Assembly (NCBI GenBank): GCA_002482685.1 | Contig: DLGL01000025.1 | Location: forward strand, 4,331 to 15,557 | Direction of reading: 5' to 3' | Origin: Bacteriovoracaceae bacterium UBA7695 | GTDB taxonomy: Bacteria > Bdellovibrionota > Bacteriovoracia > Bacteriovoracales > Bacteriovoracaceae | Length of the DNA stretch: 11,227 bases | Shown here: positions 6,974 to 11,227 of the stretch, in pieces | Layout of the letters: every line of letters begins with the position of its first letter | How positions within the stretch are numbered: position 1 is the first letter of the stretch | The notes under the pieces: model-generated | What the model saw: the letters and a program-made list of their open reading frames with translations, nothing else | What the model was told of the DNA's origin: nothing | The model's database searches: none | Translations under genes and position numbers: made by a program

Positions 6974-7436
6974 AAGACCGGAACTCTTCTCCCAGGGTTA
7001 CCACAAAACCTATTTCACTCTTTCAGATGAAATCAGAAATCTCGTCACTACTGAGAACTGGAATGAACTTGATGCTGAATTTAAAAAGCTCACCGTAAAA
7101 GAGGGAAGACTCTTTAAGTTCTTAAACGATTTCCATGATTTTACTTCTATTGAATTTATTATCAGCATCCGGGATTCAGTCAATGAATGGGAAGAAGATG
7201 GCATTTGGCACGATGATGGATCGAGAGTTTTCGCTTTTTCATTGTCGCTGACTTTATCTGACGTGGAAGGCGGCCGGTTGGGTGTAAGACTCATTGGCAG
7301 TGATGCCTTTACTCAAGTCCCGACTCCGTCTTTTGGTGGGATCATCCTGTTTCTTACCGGGATTTATGGGTATGAACACAAAATTCATCAAGTGACACAA
7401 GGTCGTCGTATTATTATCGCTGGCTGGTGTAGTTAA
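6966..7436 (+). CDS. 2-oxoglutarate/Fe(II)-dependent oxygenase, small
   Basis: A 156-residue protein resembling the compact prolyl-4-hydroxylase-type double-stranded beta-helix. The iron ligands appear as His82 and Asp84 in WHDDGSR and His141 in EHKIHQVTQGRR. Arg148, in the GxR position seven residues later, would bind the 2-oxoglutarate carboxylate. The strands between (FAFSLSLTLSDVEGG, then FGGIILFLTG) fit the jelly-roll. The frame is open from 6921. I choose ATG 6966 because GGAAGAG sits 4 nt upstream and the 8-nt overlap (ATGCTTAA) with the radical SAM stop is a classic coupling arrangement. It is the last gene of the three-gene operon. It ends tail-to-tail with cysK inside TTAA. It should hydroxylate or oxidatively demethylate some substrate; amino acid, protein and nucleobase are all possible. 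No signal peptide is visible. Confidence 0.8.
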   Translation: MLKRPELFSQGYHKTYFTLSDEIRNLVTTENWNELDAEFKKLTVKEGRLFKFLNDFHDFTSIEFIISIRDSVNEWEEDGIWHDDGSRVFAFSLSLTLSDVEGGRLGVRLIGSDAFTQVPTPSFGGIILFLTGIYGYEHKIHQVTQGRRIIIAGWCS

Positions 7437-8347
7437 TCAAAGAGACCTGGCACTGAAAGGTATCTCTCTCCAGTATCGTAACTAAAAGTTAGAATCCGTG
7501 CATTAGATCCAATTTTAGGAAGATATTTTTTCACCGCCGCAAGTGAAGCCCCTGAAGAGATCCCCACAAACAGACCTTCATCCCTGGCGGCTTTTTGCGC
7601 CCACAAGAATGCTTCTTCTTTTGTAATAGTAATCACCTCATCAATCACAGATCGGTCTACAATGGCGGGAATAAATCCTGTTCCAATCCCCTGAATCGGG
7701 TGCGGCCCAGGTTGCCCGCCGGATAGGACAGCAGAATCTGCGGGTTCAACAGCGACAATTTTCGTTCCAAACTTTGCTTTAAGAATCTTCCCTACAGCTG
7801 TGATATGCCCACCAGTACCAACACCGGTGATCAGGCACTCGAGTCCATCCGGAAAATCTGCGATAATTTCTTTAGCAGTTGTTTCTGCATGGGCCTTTAA
7901 GTTATCAGTATTTTCAAACTGATTAGGCATCCATGCATTTGGAGTTGAAGCCACCAGCTCTTTGGCCTTCTCAATTGAGCCTCGAATGCCTTTTTCTTTC
8001 GGAGTAAGTTCAAACTTCGCGCCATATGCGGCCATAACCTTACGGCGCTCGATGGACATAGTCTCCGGCATGACGAGAATTAACTCATAACCTTTAACTG
8101 CACAAACCAGAGACAAACCAATCCCGGTGTTACCAGAGGTTGGCTCAATAATGGTCATGCCCTTTTTTAAATCACCGCGCTTTTCAGCTTCAGTTATCAT
8201 CGCCAGGGCGATTCTATCTTTAATGCTGGCCCCGGGATTTTGGCGCTCAAGCTTGGCCCACACCTCACCCGGATGAGCAGCAAAGAGCTTGTTCAAACGG
8301 ACATGAGGCGTATTACCAATAACATCAAGGATAGATTCGTATTTCAT
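7433..8347 (-). CDS. cysK: Cysteine synthase (O-acetylserine sulfhydrylase)
   Basis: A 304-residue fold-type II PLP enzyme that makes L-cysteine from O-acetylserine and sulfide in the cytosol. The N-terminus IGNTPHVRLN, the Schiff-base Lys43 in NPGASIKDR, the substrate loop TSGNTG (70-75), the phosphate-binding GVGTGG (175-180), the PIQGIGTGFIP segment (about 217-227) and GISSGA (262-267) are all canonical. The C-terminal DTGERYLS matches the usual DSGERYLS. MPETMSIERRKVMAAYGA favours CysK over cystathionine beta-synthase, and no regulatory domain follows. The frame extends upstream to TTG 8359. ATG 8347 gives the family's usual start (MKYESILDVIGNTP), although its Shine-Dalgarno (TTGGG) is weak. 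It lies 12 nt behind the CsbD-like gene as the last gene of the transketolase operon. Confidence 0.95.
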   Translation of the reverse strand: MKYESILDVIGNTPHVRLNKLFAAHPGEVWAKLERQNPGASIKDRIALAMITEAEKRGDLKKGMTIIEPTSGNTGIGLSLVCAVKGYELILVMPETMSIERRKVMAAYGAKFELTPKEKGIRGSIEKAKELVASTPNAWMPNQFENTDNLKAHAETTAKEIIADFPDGLECLITGVGTGGHITAVGKILKAKFGTKIVAVEPADSAVLSGGQPGPHPIQGIGTGFIPAIVDRSVIDEVITITKEEAFLWAQKAARDEGLFVGISSGASLAAVKKYLPKIGSNARILTFSYDTGERYLSVPGLFD

Positions 8348-8359
8348 AATCAAACCCAA

Positions 8360-8662
8360 CTATTTTTTGTTCAGTTTCTCTTTTACTACATCCATCAGAA
8401 CATTTGCTGTTTCCAGAACTTTTCCGGCGGTTGCCTCTGCCTTAACTTTAAGCTCCTGGGCCTTAACTTTTGTCATAAGTTCTTCAACTTTCTTTTGAGC
8501 TTCTTCTTTTGAGATGCCGGTTCTCTGTTCAATTAAAGAAACCATCTGAGAAACGTTACCTTTAACTTTTTCAAAATCATTTTCCGAAATCTCAGACCAT
8601 TTCTTCTGAGCTTCTCCAGAGACATCTTTTAAAATACCAAAAATCTGATCTTTGTTAATCAC
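8360..8662 (-). CDS. CsbD-like stress-response protein with helical tail
   Basis: A 100-residue, highly charged cytosolic protein. Residues about 1-62 follow the CsbD pattern: NKDQIFG, then GEAQKKWSEISENDFEKVKGN, then IEQRTGISKEEAQKKVEELM. Residues 63-100 are a lysine/alanine-rich amphipathic helix (KVKAQELKVKAEATAGKVLE) not found in minimal CsbD proteins. CsbD proteins are abundant under general stress in many bacteria, but their molecular role is unsettled. The start is GTG 8662 with AAGGA 6 nt upstream. Two nearby ATGs (8669, 8666) are out of frame and stop at once. It sits between tkt and cysK with gaps of 15 and 12 nt, so it is probably cotranscribed with them. Confidence 0.75.
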   Translation of the reverse strand: MINKDQIFGILKDVSGEAQKKWSEISENDFEKVKGNVSQMVSLIEQRTGISKEEAQKKVEELMTKVKAQELKVKAEATAGKVLETANVLMDVVKEKLNKK

Positions 8663-8677
8663 ACATCATCCTTATCG

Positions 8678-10648
8678 TTAAAGTGACTTCAATGCAGAGA
8701 TAATAGCAGAAGAATCCACATGGTGCTTAGCATACAATTCATCCGCACTATAAGCACTCTGACCGAACTCCCCGTTGACTGCAAGACTCACAGCTTTGAA
8801 CTCTGAACCTAAAAGTTTTAACTGGTGGATAAGCTGAGCACCCATGCCGCCAATTAATTGATGATCTTCGACAGTTACTATTTTTGAACCCGATTCTTTG
8901 ACCCATGTTGCAATCTGCGCAAAGTCTGAGTGATTCACAAAACTATGATTAATGACGGCCACATCCCCTACCGCCTCGGCCGCCTTGAGTGCATGGGCCA
9001 CCAAGGAGCCAGAAACAATCACCGCGGCTTTTTTTCCATCGGTTAGTTTTTGAGGCTTATGCAGATCGTAGTTCAAGTTCTCTTTCACCTCTAAAGCAAA
9101 GTTCTCACGACCAACAAAGAAAATATAAGATTCTCCGTCTTTGCCAGCTTCGCGCTCCTGGGCAGTTTTCTTAATTGCCGCGTAGATATACTCTTCGGCC
9201 TCTTTGGCCGAAGCTACGTTCACAATGTTTAAGTGAGGAATACTGGCCAGTGCTGACATGTATGTTAATGATTGGTGAGAAGCTCCATCCGCTGCGTCCT
9301 GAAATCCTGTATGAGAGAAAATCGCCATCACAGGGGCCTGAGAGAGAGAGGCCATGATCAGAGGAAGATTTCCTTTGGTTACTCCAAAAGCTGCAAACGT
9401 ATCCACAAACGGAATGTATCCCGCTTTAGACATTCCAATCGCCGTAGAAACCATATTTGATTCCGCTACACCTACATCTAAGAAGCGGTCAGGGAATTCA
9501 GTATGAAATCCTTTGAGTCCGGTTGAACCAGCAAGATCTGAAGTGATTGAGAACACCGGGTAGCCGTCTTTAGCAGCTTTAATAAGGGCCTTGGCCACCC
9601 CAACCTGAATTTTATCAGTTGGCGCTCCGTTTGAAGATTTTTTCTCTGGCTTAACTAAGAGTGACTTACCAAGAGTTATAAGTTCTGCGGGAACTTCTTC
9701 CGTAGTCCAGATTTCTTTAAGGAAAGCGTTGATGCCCTCATCATAGGCCTTCAGAGGAAAACCGTGTCCACCAGAGGCGCTATCTGAAGTTGATTTAACT
9801 CCGTAGCCTTTGGTGGTTTTAATCCACATAGCAACTGGCTTAGCTGGGTTGGCCACTGCTGCTGCAATAGACTCTTCAACTTTTAGATAAACGGCCTGAA
9901 GGTCATGACCATTTTCTACTTTGATCACATTCCATCCAAGAGCTGAGAGTCCTTCAAAAGTCCCATTCATTGAGAATGAATCTTTATCAATTCTTCCACC
10001 AAGCTTGGTGTTGTTATCAGAAATCATTAAAACGAAAGGATTGATTTTTCCTCTGTTAGCTAAACCTGGAACCGCTGCGAAAGCCTCCTTGGCTTCCCCT
10101 TCCATGGCCGCGCCATCTGAAAGAGAGACGAGGGTGATTCTATCGTTGCCAGCAAGCTTATCCGCAACCGCCACACCCTGGGCCTGAGGAAACGCCGAGC
10201 CTAGTGGACCGTTAGAAAGCATCACACCCTCGGGGTACAAATGAGACTCTCCGTGACCGGTGAGTTTAGAGCTCATCGACCGGAAACCTGTGAGAGAATC
10301 CATGGTCAAGTCCCCGTAACCAAGAACCGCCCTTAAAGCATAAATCCCATTCTCCGCGTGACCGATATCGTTGATGAAATTGTATTTTTCAAACCAGTTT
10401 TTTTCTTTGAACATGATGGCGTGGACGGCCGTCCAAGTCTCTGTCATCGCCGAAGGCCCACCCCAGTGGCAAGCGGCCCCACCGTTAACGGCGGCCAAGT
10501 CCATCAAGGCAATCAGCGAACGTGTGGCCTTGGGATTAGCGAGCTTGACCTCATTTTGCTTTGCGTCTTTAATCGTCACTGCGTATTTGGGTGCTGAACC
10601 CGGGGCCGGTAGAAGTTTGGATTTAATATTCAAGGGCTTAAGTGACAT
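8678..10648 (-). CDS. tkt: Transketolase (thiamine-diphosphate dependent), divergent type
   Basis: A 656-residue protein with the three-domain transketolase order, transferring two-carbon ketol units in the non-oxidative pentose phosphate pathway. The N-terminal ThDP domain shows His97 in NDIGHAENGIYALRA, GHGESH (131-136) and a diphosphate/Mg motif read as SDGAAMEGE (177-185) followed by DNN (211-213). The usual motif starts GDG, so Gly is Ser here. The pyrimidine domain has the cofactor-activating Glu396 in DVGVAESNM, then HTGFQDAADGASHQS (His446, His458). Residues about 540-656 form the C-terminal domain. The usual GHPGxPLG start is replaced by GGAACHWGGPSAMTE, so this is not the E. coli TktA type; a related two-carbon transferase is possible. 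The frame opens at TTG 10744, but ATG 10648 has AAGGTGG 5 nt upstream and gives the family length. It is the first gene of an operon with the CsbD-like gene and cysK. Confidence 0.9.
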   Translation of the reverse strand: MSLKPLNIKSKLLPAPGSAPKYAVTIKDAKQNEVKLANPKATRSLIALMDLAAVNGGAACHWGGPSAMTETWTAVHAIMFKEKNWFEKYNFINDIGHAENGIYALRAVLGYGDLTMDSLTGFRSMSSKLTGHGESHLYPEGVMLSNGPLGSAFPQAQGVAVADKLAGNDRITLVSLSDGAAMEGEAKEAFAAVPGLANRGKINPFVLMISDNNTKLGGRIDKDSFSMNGTFEGLSALGWNVIKVENGHDLQAVYLKVEESIAAAVANPAKPVAMWIKTTKGYGVKSTSDSASGGHGFPLKAYDEGINAFLKEIWTTEEVPAELITLGKSLLVKPEKKSSNGAPTDKIQVGVAKALIKAAKDGYPVFSITSDLAGSTGLKGFHTEFPDRFLDVGVAESNMVSTAIGMSKAGYIPFVDTFAAFGVTKGNLPLIMASLSQAPVMAIFSHTGFQDAADGASHQSLTYMSALASIPHLNIVNVASAKEAEEYIYAAIKKTAQEREAGKDGESYIFFVGRENFALEVKENLNYDLHKPQKLTDGKKAAVIVSGSLVAHALKAAEAVGDVAVINHSFVNHSDFAQIATWVKESGSKIVTVEDHQLIGGMGAQLIHQLKLLGSEFKAVSLAVNGEFGQSAYSADELYAKHHVDSSAIISALKSL

Positions 10649-10653
10649 GAAAA

Positions 10654-10660
10654 CCACCTT
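10654..10660 (-). promoter_or_regulatory. Ribosome binding site deciding the transketolase start
   Basis: AAGGTGG on the minus strand is separated by TTTTC from ATG 10648. It is one of the strongest Shine-Dalgarno matches in the window and rules in favour of this ATG over the upstream in-frame TTG. Confidence 0.75.
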
Positions 10661-10715
10661 ATTTTGAGAGGGGGATAAATGAAAAGAGTATGAAACGGGA
10701 GGAGGCTTTAAGTCC

Positions 10716-10744
10716 ACTAGATTCTTGACTTTTAGTCTTGCCAA
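10716..10744 (-). promoter_or_regulatory. Candidate sigma70-type promoter for the tkt operon
   Basis: On the minus strand TTGGCA (10744-10739, 5 of 6 matches) and TCTAGT (10721-10716, 4 of 6) are separated by exactly 17 nt. The predicted start near 10709 would give a leader of about 60 nt containing the AAGGTGG site. The -35 coincides with the spurious upstream TTG codon, which argues that translation starts further downstream. Confidence 0.5.
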
Positions 10745-10809
10745 GGTGCTTAAAATTGGATTAGAGTTTCCAAACTTAATTTTGATTTCATACTCACGAA
10801 GGAATATTT

Positions 10810-11031
10810 ATGGCACGTCAATGTGATCTAACTGGTAAAGCTCGTCAGGCTAACCATAAAGTGTCTCACTCAAACATCAAGACACGCGTTTTCAAGCAAC
10901 CAAATCTTAAAACTAAGAAAGTTTTTGATCCTGAATCAGGTCAAACAATCCGTCTTAAACTTGCTACATCTACTATCAAGACTCTCGATAAAATGGGTCT
11001 TTCTAAGTTTCTTCGTAAGTATTACAAGTAA
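10810..11031 (+). CDS. rpmB: 50S ribosomal protein L28
   Basis: A 73-residue basic protein of the large ribosomal subunit. The start MARQCDLTGK, the VSHSNIKTRVFKQPNL segment and the C-terminal LRLKLATSTIKTLDKMGL-type region (here IRLKLATSTIKTLDKMG) are typical of L28. It has a single cysteine (Cys5) and so is the zinc-free form, like E. coli L28. AAGGA lies 7 nt before the ATG. Upstream, between 10745 and 10809, no convincing promoter stands out; CATACT at 10789 is a weak -10 and would leave an implausibly short leader. The gene stands alone, divergent from tkt and followed by a terminator, without rpmG beside it. Codon use is rich in frequent A/T-ending codons, as expected for high expression. 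Confidence 0.97.
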   Translation: MARQCDLTGKARQANHKVSHSNIKTRVFKQPNLKTKKVFDPESGQTIRLKLATSTIKTLDKMGLSKFLRKYYK

Positions 11032-11038
11032 TTCAAAT

Positions 11039-11070
11039 TTGCGACATAAGTCGCAATAAAAACGTTTTTA
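11039..11070. repeat. Two adjacent inverted repeats after rpmB
   Basis: TTGCGAC-ATAA-GTCGCAA (11039-11056) is a perfect 7-bp stem with a 4-nt loop. It starts 8 nt after the rpmB stop. It abuts a perfect 14-bp palindrome TAAAAACGTTTTTA (11057-11070). The first could be an RNA stabilising hairpin or a weak first terminator using the T run in the palindrome. The second could be a protein binding site. Neither role is proven. Confidence 0.6.
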
Positions 11071-11084
11071 CAATAAAAAGCTCA

Positions 11085-11113
11085 GAGCCTCCGAATGGAG
11101 GCTCATTTTTTTT
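11085..11113. terminator. Intrinsic terminator of rpmB, probably bidirectional
   Basis: GAGCCTCC-GAAT-GGAGGCTC forms a perfect GC-rich 8-bp stem (11085-11104), followed by A and eight T (11106-11113). On the opposite strand the same stem is followed shortly by CTTTTTATT. It can therefore also end transcription of the minus-strand ORF whose stop is at 11119-11117. Confidence 0.9.
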
Positions 11114-11116
11114 CAC

Positions 11117-11227
11117 CTAATTAAAAAATTGGTCTGCTACCTTTTCACTTCCCCAGATAACATGCCCAGGGCGTCCGTCATCAAATTGAAGAACCACAAT
11201 TCCCTTACTTCGAAAAGAGATGTAGTG
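11117..11227 (-). CDS. C-terminal fragment of an unidentified protein (truncated by window edge)
   Basis: Thirty-six codons remain open from the right edge to a TAG at 11119-11117. The peptide includes ISFRSKGIVVLQFDDGRPGH and a final VADQFFN. It alternates hydrophobic and polar residues like beta strands, which suggests a real domain. I do not recognise the family. Its stop lies 12 nt before the shared terminator stem, which supports it as a genuine gene end. A second minus frame and one plus frame are also open over this short stretch, so the call is modest. Confidence 0.55.
   Translation of the reverse strand, partial: HYISFRSKGIVVLQFDDGRPGHVIWGSEKVADQFFN

Noticed and set aside
8348..8359. 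TTG start for cysK, adding MGLI
   Set aside because: Cysteine synthases normally begin close to the IGNTP motif as with ATG 8347, and the TTG directly abuts the previous stop codon.
9921..10667. Plus-strand open frames of 79-98 codons opposite transketolase
   Set aside because: They are antisense shadows of a strongly conserved coding region, with low-complexity or unrecognisable peptides and no ribosome sites.
11161..11227. Plus-strand ORF starting ATG 11161 at the right edge
   Set aside because: No ribosome site precedes it, and the minus-strand frame gives a more protein-like peptide with its stop beside the bidirectional terminator.
1..11227. Mobile elements, integration site at the tRNA, or CRISPR array
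   Set aside because: No transposase, integrase, spaced repeats or duplicated tRNA 3' end is visible; the tRNA is cut by the window edge, so attachment sites cannot be judged.

Overview
The window reads as chromosomal housekeeping and accessory DNA from a Gram-negative bacterium of moderate GC. I lean towards the Bdellovibrionota (Bdellovibrio/Bacteriovorax-like predators). The reasons are the style of the secreted serine protease (a VIYGxDDR-type N-terminus), the HAD-IG 5'-nucleotidase, the spore-photoproduct-lyase-like radical SAM gene in a probable non-sporeformer, and the very compact layout. This placement rests on impression and family memory, not on a search.

Layout. Positions 1-28 hold the 5' part of a minus-strand tRNA (probably Ala) that runs off the left edge. 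Positions 113-1621 (-) encode a secreted trypsin-like protease fused to C-terminal ankyrin repeats. Divergent from it, 1768-3135 (+) encodes a cN-II/HAD-IG 5'-nucleotidase. Its 3' end overlaps by 10 bp the end of a minus-strand pair: an aldo/keto reductase (4912-3983) coupled by a TAATG stop/start overlap to an XRE-type helix-turn-helix protein (3983-3126).

A 56-bp divergent promoter region then launches the most interesting unit, a plus-strand three-gene operon at 4969-7436. It encodes an MTA/SAH-nucleosidase-like protein with an extra C-terminal domain, a radical SAM protein of the spore photoproduct lyase type, and a small 2-oxoglutarate/Fe(II) oxygenase. The genes overlap by 11 and 8 nt. 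The radical SAM protein keeps the CxxxCxxC cluster motif and both flanking tyrosines of SplB, but has Glu where SplB has its essential hydrogen-donor Cys141. It is therefore probably not a classical thymine-dimer (SP) lyase. A nucleosidase able to clear 5'-deoxyadenosine would make sense beside a radical SAM enzyme that consumes SAM.

This operon meets tail-to-tail, within a TTAA palindrome, a minus-strand operon: transketolase (10648-8678), a CsbD-like stress protein (8662-8360) and cysteine synthase (8347-7433). Divergent from the transketolase, rpmB (ribosomal protein L28) is transcribed alone on the plus strand. It is followed by two inverted repeats and a strong, probably bidirectional, intrinsic terminator shared with a truncated minus-strand ORF at the right edge. 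No stretch longer than about 170 bp lacks a gene. I see no insertion sequence, prophage or CRISPR array.
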